DNA from: Planctomycetota bacterium
Lineage (GTDB): Bacteria > Planctomycetota > Planctomycetia > Pirellulales > Thermoguttaceae
DNA: 64,000 nucleotides
Direction of reading: 5' to 3'
NCBI GenBank assembly: GCA_029550925.1
Contig: JAKPGL010000120.1
Location: 1-64,000 of the forward strand
Of the stretch, positions 45,083 through 53,487 are shown one piece after another; position 1 is the stretch's first letter; each line of letters begins with the position of its first letter. The translations under genes were made by a program, and so were the position numbers. The notes beneath the pieces are model-generated. The model worked only from the letters and a program-made list of their open reading frames with translations. It was not told where the DNA came from and searched no databases.

Positions 45083-48000
45083 ATGACCGAACCATTGACT
45101 ATCAATGTGCGGGCTATTGCGAGGAGTTTAAGGCTTTCCCCGCGTCAGGTGGAGGCCGTGGTGCAACTGTTGGAAGAGGGGAAAACGGTTCCTTTCATTG
45201 CCTGGTATCGGAAGGACCAAACCGGCGGGCTGGAGGAGGAACAAATCCGTCGGATTCACAGATCGCTCAATCAAGCCCACCTGCTTGCCCAACGCAAAGA
45301 GGCCATTCTCCGGAATATCGACCTCCAGGGAAAATTGACGCCGGAGTTAGAACGGCAAATACGCACCGCCACCACCACCCGCCGATTGGAAGACCTTTAT
45401 CTGCCTTATAAGCCGAAAAAAGAAGGGCTGGCGCCCACCGCCCGAGCACGGGGGCTGGAACCCTTAGCGGAAGAAATCCTTCAAGCCGCCCCTAGTTGCG
45501 CCAACCTGGAGGCCCGTGCCGCCGATTTCGTCAATCCCGATAAACAGGTCCACACCCCAGCCGACGCCCTGTTAGGCGCCGGTCATATCCTGGCGGAAAT
45601 GATCAGCGAACACGCTGATCTGCGGAAAAAACTGCGGGAGGTTTTTTATCAGACGGCGCGGATTTGCGCCCAACGGCTTGAAACCGTCCCCCTTCCTCCT
45701 GAATGGGAGGCGACGAAGAAAACAGCGTCTCCGAGGCCAAGTTCTGGTTCGGTTGAAAGCACTCCGTCCACCGAACAAGAGGCAAAAGATCTGGAGGCGG
45801 CGCAACCTTCTAGGGAAGAAAACCAGACCGGTGCGATTTCTCCCGACAACGCCGCCGACGCTTTCGGTCCGTCTGCGAACCTTGCTCCTTCTGAGCCCCA
45901 GGAGAAGCAAAATCCTTCTTCCCCTTCCAACAACCCCGACCGCTCCGACTGCGAGCCGGTTGGCCAAGGCCCATCAGGAGACGTAAATCCTTCAAACTCT
46001 TCCGAAAGGACGGTCGATTCGGGAGAGAATTCCTCGGAAGCCCAAAACGTTTTGGAATCGGCTGCAGGGGACGCCTCCCCACAGGTCGCCGGTCCTTCTA
46101 CCCCAGAAGTACACGTCTCGCAGGATACGCCTTCGGAGGCAGAGGCAGGTTCGTCGCCTGGTCCTTCTTCGCCAGCCGAAAACCATGCGGTCGAGAACCT
46201 GGAAGGGGAAAAAACCGAAGCGACGGCGAAAAGACCTGATTCGGACCGGGAGAGTTCTTTTTCCTCCGAAGAGGACGTTGCTTCCCATAGTTCGCCTTTA
46301 GAGGCGCCGCCCTCCGAAGCTTCGGAACCGGATACGGAAGCTTCGGCCCCTCCGGTATCTCATCCATTGACCAAAGCCGAACTCCGCCGACGCCAAAAGG
46401 AACTGAAAAGACAACGAGAATGGGAACGTCGGATTCGGACGTATAGCGACCTGTTCGACTTCCAGGAGCCGATCCGCAAACTCTCCGCCCATCGGATATT
46501 AAGCCTCAATCGGGCGGAACGTCAGAAGATGATTCGGGTCTGGATCGAGTGCGATCTGGAGGCGATGAAACAGACGATGTATCAGGAGTGTATCCCCGCG
46601 GACCATCCCCACGCCGATTTTCTGCGGGGGTGTGCGGAGGATGCTCTTTCGCGTCTGCTTCTTCCCAGTCTGGAACGGGAGGCCCGGCGGGAACTGACCG
46701 AACAGGCCGAAAACCACGCCGTCGAAGTGTTTGCCAAATCGCTGCGGAAAATGTTGTTGCAGCGTCCGGTGCGGGGCAAACGGATTTTAGGGGTCCAGCC
46801 GGGGATACGCAATGGCTGCGTCTTTGCCGCGCTGGATGAGTTTGGGAACGTCTTGGAGCACGGCAAGGTGTATCTGGTAGGACGCCCGCAACGCCGCCAA
46901 GAGGCCCGGGAAAAAGTCCTCCATTTGATCCGGCGCTATCGGATTGGCCTAGTGGCCATCGGCAACGGAGCGGGCTCTCGAATCTTTGAGGATTTCTTGG
47001 CGGAACTGATCAGTAGTGAATTGAAAACCGAAGATGTGCGGTATGGGATTGTTTCCGAAATCGGTGCGAGCGTCTATGCCGCCGGCCCTGTGGGTCAAGA
47101 GGAGTTTCCTTATTACGATATCCGCGTGCGATCGGCCATTTCCATTGGCCGACGGGTTTTGGACCCGTTGAGCGAGTTGGCGAAGATCGAACCAGCCCAA
47201 TTGGCCGCCGGAACCTATCAGTATGACGTGAAGGCCAAACATCTTCAGCCCTTGCTGGAGGAGGTGGTCCAGTCGTGTGTGAATCGGGTGGGGGTGGATG
47301 TGAACATGTCCCATCCCTGGCTGTTACGCTATGTTTCGGGATTGAACTTGGTTTTGGCCCGTCGGCTGGAACAATATCGCCGCGAGCAAGGTCCATTCCG
47401 AAGCCGAGCGGCGCTGAAAAACATTCCCGGTTTGGGAGAGGGAACGTTCGAACTGGCAGCCGGGTTCCTAAGAATCTCCAATAGCCCCGAGATGCTGGAC
47501 CGCACCGGCATCCACCCCGAATCTTATGAATTGGCTCGAAAAATCCTGGAAAAGGTCTCTGCCCGAGCCGAAGACCTGTGGAATCCCTCGTTGGCCCTAG
47601 AAGTAGGGAAACGACTCGAACAATTGGACGCCTCAGCGCTTGCTCAAGAATGGGGAGCGGGCGTCTGGACAATCCGCCATCTGGTGAGCGAGTTGCGCCG
47701 CGCCGGTCGGGACCTCCGGGAAGATTCCCCCCTGCCGACGTTCAAACGGGCGCGTCTGAAACTAGAAGACCTGACGCCGGAGATGGAATTGACAGGAACA
47801 GTAGTTCATATAACCGACTTCGGCGCTTTTGTGGACATTGGGTTGCCGGAAAACGGATTGGTGCATATCAGCCAAATGGCCCCTCGTTACGTCCGAGACC
47901 CCAGGGAAGTCGTCTCGGTAGGGGATAGTGTGAAAGTCTGGGTTCTTCGAGTCGAAGCAGATCGTCGGCGGATATCCTTATCGATGATCTCTCCGGATCG

Positions 48001-48631
48001 CCGTGCCCAAGCGGCCCAGGAAGCGCGTACGGAAAAAGCCGCCTCGGTTCGGTCTGGGAAGGGGCCTAGGGATCGGGGTGAAAAAAGTCCTTCCGCTGGA
48101 GAAGCGTCGGTCAAGGAAAGAGGCGCCCGTAGTTTGCCTGCGCGGTCGGCTCGGCCGGGCAGAAGACCGGCCTCGGGTTCCCCTCGGCGAGAATTCCGGT
48201 CGAAGGTTCCCCCGCCTTCGCCGCCCAAGCTCTCCGAAGCCGTCAAACAGGGCAAACAGCCCATGCGAACCTTTGCCGAACTGGTGCAGTTTTTCCATCT
48301 GACCCGGCAACAACAGACAGCCACCTCGGCCCAGGCCGCCCAGCCATCGGCGGACGGAAAACCGTCAGAATCGGCCGCCTCTCCCGCAGTTTCCCCTGAG
48401 ACGCCCTCGGCCTCCGAAGCGGCTTCCCAGAGTGTTGTCAAAAGTTCACCAACAGCGGAAGCTCCTCCGTCGGATTTGGCAACGTCCGGCCGGGAAACAG
48501 CCCCTTCTGCCCCGCCAGAAACAGCCCCCTCGGAATCGGAGAGGGGGCCTGCTGATTCCGCACCCCGTCCGGAAAGTGCCGTCGCCGAAAATTCGCCGCC
48601 CGAAAATACTCCGCCGCCGGAATCGGTCTAA
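45083..48631 (+). CDS. tex: Tex-family S1 RNA-binding protein with large low-complexity insertions
   Basis: Tex is a conserved nucleic-acid-binding protein linked to transcription. The N-terminal helical domain (about 1-210, FIAWYRKDQTGGLEEEQIRR; LEDLYLPYKPKKEGLAPTAR) is typical. About 210 Ser/Pro/Glu-rich residues (about 212-426) are then inserted before SDLFDFQEPIRKLSAHRILS. The YqgF-like core (KRILGVQPGIRNGCVFAALD), the helix-hairpin-helix region (LKNIPGLGEGTFELAAGFL), and one S1 domain (TGTVVHITDFGAFVDIGLPE, about 895-970) follow. Another 210 disordered residues (basic, then Ala/Ser/Pro/Glu-rich) end the protein. The length is 1182 residues against about 720-780 usually. A TTG at 45002 would add 27 residues; ATG 45083 matches the family start. 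Confidence 0.95.
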   Translation: MTEPLTINVRAIARSLRLSPRQVEAVVQLLEEGKTVPFIAWYRKDQTGGLEEEQIRRIHRSLNQAHLLAQRKEAILRNIDLQGKLTPELERQIRTATTTRRLEDLYLPYKPKKEGLAPTARARGLEPLAEEILQAAPSCANLEARAADFVNPDKQVHTPADALLGAGHILAEMISEHADLRKKLREVFYQTARICAQRLETVPLPPEWEATKKTASPRPSSGSVESTPSTEQEAKDLEAAQPSREENQTGAISPDNAADAFGPSANLAPSEPQEKQNPSSPSNNPDRSDCEPVGQGPSGDVNPSNSSERTVDSGENSSEAQNVLESAAGDASPQVAGPSTPEVHVSQDTPSEAEAGSSPGPSSPAENHAVENLEGEKTEATAKRPDSDRESSFSSEEDVASHSSPLEAPPSEASEPDTEASAPPVSHPLTKAELRRRQKELKRQREWERRIRTYSDLFDFQEPIRKLSAHRILSLNRAERQKMIRVWIECDLEAMKQTMYQECIPADHPHADFLRGCAEDALSRLLLPSLEREARRELTEQAENHAVEVFAKSLRKMLLQRPVRGKRILGVQPGIRNGCVFAALDEFGNVLEHGKVYLVGRPQRRQEAREKVLHLIRRYRIGLVAIGNGAGSRIFEDFLAELISSELKTEDVRYGIVSEIGASVYAAGPVGQEEFPYYDIRVRSAISIGRRVLDPLSELAKIEPAQLAAGTYQYDVKAKHLQPLLEEVVQSCVNRVGVDVNMSHPWLLRYVSGLNLVLARRLEQYRREQGPFRSRAALKNIPGLGEGTFELAAGFLRISNSPEMLDRTGIHPESYELARKILEKVSARAEDLWNPSLALEVGKRLEQLDASALAQEWGAGVWTIRHLVSELRRAGRDLREDSPLPTFKRARLKLEDLTPEMELTGTVVHITDFGAFVDIGLPENGLVHISQMAPRYVRDPREVVSVGDSVKVWVLRVEADRRRISLSMISPDRRAQAAQEARTEKAASVRSGKGPRDRGEKSPSAGEASVKERGARSLPARSARPGRRPASGSPRREFRSKVPPPSPPKLSEAVKQGKQPMRTFAELVQFFHLTRQQQTATSAQAAQPSADGKPSESAASPAVSPETPSASEAASQSVVKSSPTAEAPPSDLATSGRETAPSAPPETAPSESERGPADSAPRPESAVAENSPPENTPPPESV

Positions 48632-48762
48632 GCATTTGCATCCCGCCGCCGCTTTGGGAAGGAAGGCTCTTTTCTTCTGTCCGTCAAGAAGGGCGCCGCT
48701 TTGCGGCAGCGGCGTCCAAAAGAAGAAAGTTCTGCCTTCGGGGGAACGGGCGACGTCTTGCT

Positions 48763-49773
48763 TTACTGAGGTACTTGCACCGGCTCGCCGCCGTCTCGGG
48801 TGCCCAGTTGGTTGAAGAGTTTGTAATCGACGGTTGCGCTAAAGAAATGGACGCTGCCGTCGGCCATGGCGAAGTTGGCTCCGCCCGGATGCCGACTCTT
48901 AAATCCACACCCCCGCCACCAATAACTATCGACCCCTTCGACCGTCTGTTCCATGGTATTGATCGGAATCTGGGTGGCCAAGGCGGGGAAATTGTGGTTA
49001 TAGGCGCCGTTATAGACGCAGTGTTTGGGCAAGGTTTCGCCCAGCATGATGGTATTCGACAGGCCGTCTTTGATGTGATCGAATTTTACGCAGTTTGGGC
49101 TTCGGTCCATGATGCCCACGCCGCCGTTGCAGTTGGGCGACCCACAGCCATAGTCGGCGGTATTGGCACAACAATAACTGGGCGGCGGCTCCGGACAATA
49201 AATGCACGAGGTGTTCGTCGAAGTGCCATCTCGTGTCGGCCCCATGGACGGACAATACCAGGCGCCCATCGACTTACCGGGATTGTTCACGCCGGTTTGG
49301 AGTCGGCCTCCCAGCAGGGGATCTCGGCTATCCGGGTCGCTGGGACAAATGAAGGTAGCCACTACGGTCTGCACGGCCGGTTGATTGATCGGATCCCAGA
49401 TAGAGACTTTGAAGTTGAACTGGTCAAAAAGCGGCTGCTGTTCGATATACGGCAGGATGAAGGCCGCCCAGGTGCCGCCGCGCTTGTCTCGAAAGTTGCT
49501 CCCATAGGGCAAGGTTTTCAGGGCCGAGTGGTAATTGTGCAGGGCCAGGGCGATCTGTTTGAGATTATTTGTACATTGCGCCCGCCGGGCCGCCTCCCGG
49601 GCCGCCTGCACCGCCGGAAGCAGCAGCGCTATCAAAATGCCGATAATGGCAATGACCACTAACAGTTCGACTAGCGTGAAACCATGTGCCTCCTGGCGGT
49701 GAGGATCAGAGCGCTGAGGCCAAAATTCGATTCTCAGTTCTGGTCCATTACGCATACCGGCCCATTGGCTCAT
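48763..49773 (-). CDS. DUF1559 / H-X9-DG pilin-like protein with prepilin leader
   Basis: Encodes 336 residues. AAGGAG lies 8-9 bases before the ATG. The leader is 31 residues, ending HG before [20 protein letters not shown], then [20 protein letters not shown]. The H-X9-DG motif is [12 protein letters not shown] near the C-terminus. The central part is unusually Cys-rich ([20 protein letters not shown]), which suggests disulphide bonds outside the cytoplasm. It lies 101 bases downstream of a PEP-CTERM gene on the same strand, probably in one transcript. A paralogue is at 9944-10921. Confidence 0.93.
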   Translation of the reverse strand: MSQWAGMRNGPELRIEFWPQRSDPHRQEAHGFTLVELLVVIAIIGILIALLLPAVQAAREAARRAQCTNNLKQIALALHNYHSALKTLPYGSNFRDKRGGTWAAFILPYIEQQPLFDQFNFKVSIWDPINQPAVQTVVATFICPSDPDSRDPLLGGRLQTGVNNPGKSMGAWYCPSMGPTRDGTSTNTSCIYCPEPPPSYCCANTADYGCGSPNCNGGVGIMDRSPNCVKFDHIKDGLSNTIMLGETLPKHCVYNGAYNHNFPALATQIPINTMEQTVEGVDSYWWRGCGFKSRHPGGANFAMADGSVHFFSATVDYKLFNQLGTRDGGEPVQVPQ

Positions 49774-49874
49774 AAGAAAGTCTCCTTACGTTCCTGACGG
49801 TTTGTGCCGATCCTGGCCCGTTTTCCCCATAAATATCATACCGTCCGTCCTGCGGAACAGGTGTCCCTGGTTGC

Positions 49875-52100
49875 TTAGTCGCCGTTTCGTTGCCGGCGGA
49901 ATCGGCGCCCCCAGCCTACCAGCAGCATTGCCCCGGCCAACCCCAGCAGACTCCAGGAGGACGGCTCCGGCACCCAGTAGGCAAAAAGCCGAACGTTGTC
50001 AAAGTAGGTCTGGTTACTCGGAGTGCCCAGGGCGGTAAGTCGAATGCCCAAGTCCTGCCCGGCCAGCGGATGGTCAATCCCCCGAAATTGCACCACCGCC
50101 GTAGTGTAGAAGTAGCCGACTGTGTCGGTAGCCTGGGGCACAAGAAGCGAGTTATTGTCCATAGCCAGGGTCTGGCCGCCGGCCAAAAGTTCCACCTGAT
50201 AACCAGCAAAAGTAGTCGAACGCCGATCGGCCACATCGACCATGAGGATATACACATAGTCATTTCGGAGCGGCACGCCGGCCAAGGTTTGGGTCAGACT
50301 AGCCCCGCCGGTAACATAAGCGGATTGCACGCCATCGGCGGGCGTAATCTCGCTACTGCCCTGATATACCCCGGCATTGCCGGAAGCCACCCAGCCGAAG
50401 GCCCCCATCTGAGAGCCGCCTTCGGGTACATCATCCATCTCAAAGCTGGGATTATTCAGCGGGATGGCCGCCCCGGTAAGCTTCCAGAGCCGGACATTGT
50501 CGTAATTGGATTGGTAAGGTGTACCCACCGGCAAGAGCTGAATTTGTAGGGCGGACCCGAGGGAAGCATTATGGTTGGCGGTAAAATAGCCTCGGGCCGT
50601 GCTCCAGCCGCCGACCGGTGGCATCGGACCGTTGCCAATGGTGCTGTTATTCACGTAGCCTAGATCTACGCCGCCTGCGCGCAGAGTCATTTCGTGGCCC
50701 TGGGCAGGATCGTCTTGGCGTCGGCCCCAATCGACCTCCAGGATGTAGAGGGTGTCCGGCTGGAGAGTTTCGCTCAAGGTGGCTGTAAGCACGCCGCCGG
50801 GATTGACAAAGGCTATTTGCTGGCCGTGCGGTACCCCGCTAGGAAATTGGGCTGTCCCAGGCCGAAATGCCCCGGCACTGCCAGAGACCGCCCAGCCGGG
50901 TACCGTATTGGTCCAGGCGCCAGGAGAAAGCACCGGCTCTTCAAAACTGAAATTCCCGACCGCCACGCCAACCGGAAACACCGACCCAGCCGGGGCATAC
51001 GGATCAAACGAGGCGAACATGAAACTGCCGGCAGCATACCGGTTGGCCGGCCCGCCGTCGATAGTGGTGGGATACGCGGCCGGATTGGAAGTCCATCGTC
51101 CGCTGCCCACAAAGCTCAGTGCCCCGCCCCCGTCATATGTAATCCAATTAGTTGGCGAGCTGCTATTCCCATTCGGGTTGGAAGGATTTACCTCCATGAC
51201 GATCGCCCCTTCAAAGCCGCCCGGCAAAACCAGCGGCGTAGGTAGCGGCAAAAACCGAGTGCCGCCGATCAATTGGCCGTTGGTCCCGCTAAAACTAAGC
51301 GAGGCCAAAAGCACCCCGTCGGTATTGTTTTTGGTGCGGGCATAGACTTTGACGGCCAAGCTGCCCGAAATCCCATCGCCGCCGCTATCAAAAGCCCCTA
51401 GATGGGTGATCATTAGAGGCCGATTGGTCCGAAAATCCATGCCCAAGGCGCCGGTCATCGTTTGATTGCCGACCGTGCCCAGTTTCACATCGTAGGCAAT
51501 CGGCGCCCGCTCGAAGATGAACGTGCCGGCGGCATAGCGGTTGGCCGGTCCGCCGTCGGGACTGGTCGGATACTGGCCCTGGGTAGTGCCGTATCGGCCG
51601 GTGCCCACAAACGCCAATGCCCCGCCGCCGCTATCGGTGGTCCAGACTGGTGTGGCGCCGCCGCTATTGCCGTTACGCTCTTCTGCCCCGTAATTTTCCG
51701 CCACAATCGAGCCCTGGAAACCAAACGGTAGATAAATCGGCGTGGCCAGTGGCTTGAATCGGCTTCCGCCAATAAGCTGGCCCGGATCGGTGGTCGGAAA
51801 CTGAAGCGAAACCACCGGAGTGGCTGTATTGGTGCGGTCGTAGATATAGGCGGTAAGATTTCGGTTTAGACCATTGGACCCGTCGTCAAAAACGCCCAGA
51901 TGCGTTACCAGGATGGTGCCCTGGACGTTAAAATCCATGCCCAACGGTCCACTAAAATTTTGCGTTCCCGAGGTTCCAGAGGGCACTTGGTAGGCGATGG
52001 TACCTGCCTGAAGCTGGCCGCTGCCTAACACACCCGCCACTACGGTCGCAACAACCATTGGCCCAACAGAAGAGAGGATGCGGAAAAGCCGCCCGTTCAT
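49875..52100 (-). CDS. PEP-CTERM-sorted exported protein with two duplicated domains
   Basis: Encodes 741 residues from ATG 52100, preceded by AAAGGAG; upstream ATGs lack a site. A signal peptide covers about 1-32. Domain A occurs twice (about 35-199 and 200-365; compare GPLGMDFNVQGTILVTHLGV with GALGMDFRTNRPLMITHLGA). Each copy ends with DGGPANRYAAG. Domain B also occurs twice (about 385-545 and 550-705; VGNFSFEEP and LNNPSFEMD), a jelly-roll-like fold also seen in choice-of-anchor or carbohydrate-binding PEP-CTERM proteins. The tail is VPEPSSWSLLGLAGAMLLVG plus RRFRRQR. A surface or extracellular structural role is likely (inference). Confidence 0.88.
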   Translation of the reverse strand: MNGRLFRILSSVGPMVVATVVAGVLGSGQLQAGTIAYQVPSGTSGTQNFSGPLGMDFNVQGTILVTHLGVFDDGSNGLNRNLTAYIYDRTNTATPVVSLQFPTTDPGQLIGGSRFKPLATPIYLPFGFQGSIVAENYGAEERNGNSGGATPVWTTDSGGGALAFVGTGRYGTTQGQYPTSPDGGPANRYAAGTFIFERAPIAYDVKLGTVGNQTMTGALGMDFRTNRPLMITHLGAFDSGGDGISGSLAVKVYARTKNNTDGVLLASLSFSGTNGQLIGGTRFLPLPTPLVLPGGFEGAIVMEVNPSNPNGNSSSPTNWITYDGGGALSFVGSGRWTSNPAAYPTTIDGGPANRYAAGSFMFASFDPYAPAGSVFPVGVAVGNFSFEEPVLSPGAWTNTVPGWAVSGSAGAFRPGTAQFPSGVPHGQQIAFVNPGGVLTATLSETLQPDTLYILEVDWGRRQDDPAQGHEMTLRAGGVDLGYVNNSTIGNGPMPPVGGWSTARGYFTANHNASLGSALQIQLLPVGTPYQSNYDNVRLWKLTGAAIPLNNPSFEMDDVPEGGSQMGAFGWVASGNAGVYQGSSEITPADGVQSAYVTGGASLTQTLAGVPLRNDYVYILMVDVADRRSTTFAGYQVELLAGGQTLAMDNNSLLVPQATDTVGYFYTTAVVQFRGIDHPLAGQDLGIRLTALGTPSNQTYFDNVRLFAYWVPEPSSWSLLGLAGAMLLVGWGRRFRRQRNGD

Positions 52101-52390
52101 CGCCCGCTCCTTTCTTGAAAAGGCCCTTTTGGAAATAGCCCGAAGCCTTCCTGAGCGGTTAAGGCAAACCACCCGAAAAGCACCCTAAAGAAAAGTGCTA
52201 ATCCTTTCGAGTTTTATCATACTCTCGGGCGTCCAAAGATGCAAGGAACCTCTGAATGATTGTTTTATGGAACTTTGAATAACCAATTAAAGCTGGCCCT
52301 CTCAGCCCCCCCAACATTCGGTATCCACTAGGCCGGGGGGATTACATGGGTAATTCAACCGGCAATAATTCTGATGGGTTTCGGAGACGA

Positions 52391-53404
52391 TCAGATTGGA
52401 GATTCGGCCAGCCAGTGGGCGGTTTGTTTAGCCCAGTAGGTGATGAGGATGTCGGCGCCGGCTCGGCAAATGGCGGTGAGCATTTCCAGGGCGATCAGCT
52501 TTTCATCCAGCCAGCCCTGCTCCGCGGCCGCTTTGACCATGCTGTATTCGCCCGACACATTGTAGGCGGCCAACGGAACCTCCGGCCAGCGACGGCGCAC
52601 CTCGCGGATCACATCCAAATAGGCCAAAGCCGGTTTGACCATCACCATATCGGCCCCCTCAGCCAAATCCAGTTCGATTTCCCGCAGGGCCTGTTCCGTG
52701 CGGACGGCCGGGTCCATCTGATAGCTGCGTCGATCGCCGAATTGCGGGGCGCTTTCGGCAGCTTGCCGGAACGGCCCATAAAAGGCACTGGCATACTTGG
52801 CCGAATAACTGAGGATCGGTACATCCGAAAACCCGGCCGCATCCAGGGCCTTTCGGATGGCTCCGACCATGCCATCCATCATGCCGCTGGGAGCTATCAG
52901 GTCGGCGCCGGCCTGGGCATGGACGACCGCCTGTTGGCCCAATAGTTCCAGGGTGGCGTCGTTATCCACATCCGTTCGGCCTGTCCGCTGGTACAATGGG
53001 CCGCAATGGCCATGATCGGTGTATTCACAAAAGCACAAGTCGGTAATGACGAGCACATTGGGGGCGGCGTCTTTGGCGGCCCGGATCGCCTGCGGGATCA
53101 CGCCATCGGGCCGAAGGGCCTCTCGTCCTTCCGGGTCTTTATGTTCTGGGACGCCAAACAGGAGCACCCCGCCCAGGCCGAGCCGACCGGCTTCCCGCAC
53201 CTCCTCAGCCGCCAAATCCGGCGAGAGCTGATAGTGGCCGGGCATGGAGGGAATTTCTTTTTTCACCGCTCGGCCTGGCCGAACAAAAAGAGGCAGAATC
53301 ATCTGTTCGGTTCGTAAATGCACCTGCCGAACTAGCCGACGTACCGCCGGCAGGTACCGCAACCGCCGTAATCGCACCGTAGGAAACATGCCTTGTGGGT
53401 TCAT
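52391..53404 (-). CDS. hemB: Delta-aminolevulinic acid dehydratase (porphobilinogen synthase)
   Basis: Condenses two 5-aminolevulinate molecules to porphobilinogen in haem and corrinoid synthesis. Both Schiff-base lysines are seen: Lys203 in SYSAKYAS and Lys257 in MVKPALAY. The active-site zinc cysteines are in DLCFCEYTDHGHCG (Cys124, Cys126, Cys134), so this is a zinc-type enzyme. The length of 337 residues is normal. The start at 53404 has AAGG 7 bases upstream. It lies 83 bases downstream of the Ser/Thr kinase gene on the same strand. Confidence 0.97.
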   Translation of the reverse strand: MNPQGMFPTVRLRRLRYLPAVRRLVRQVHLRTEQMILPLFVRPGRAVKKEIPSMPGHYQLSPDLAAEEVREAGRLGLGGVLLFGVPEHKDPEGREALRPDGVIPQAIRAAKDAAPNVLVITDLCFCEYTDHGHCGPLYQRTGRTDVDNDATLELLGQQAVVHAQAGADLIAPSGMMDGMVGAIRKALDAAGFSDVPILSYSAKYASAFYGPFRQAAESAPQFGDRRSYQMDPAVRTEQALREIELDLAEGADMVMVKPALAYLDVIREVRRRWPEVPLAAYNVSGEYSMVKAAAEQGWLDEKLIALEMLTAICRAGADILITYWAKQTAHWLAESPI

Positions 53405-53487
53405 GGCATCGCCTTAGAGAAGTCACTCGTTCTTTTAGAGAATGGGTTTAGCGACATCGGGACGCCGCCAACGGCCGTCCGCTGATT

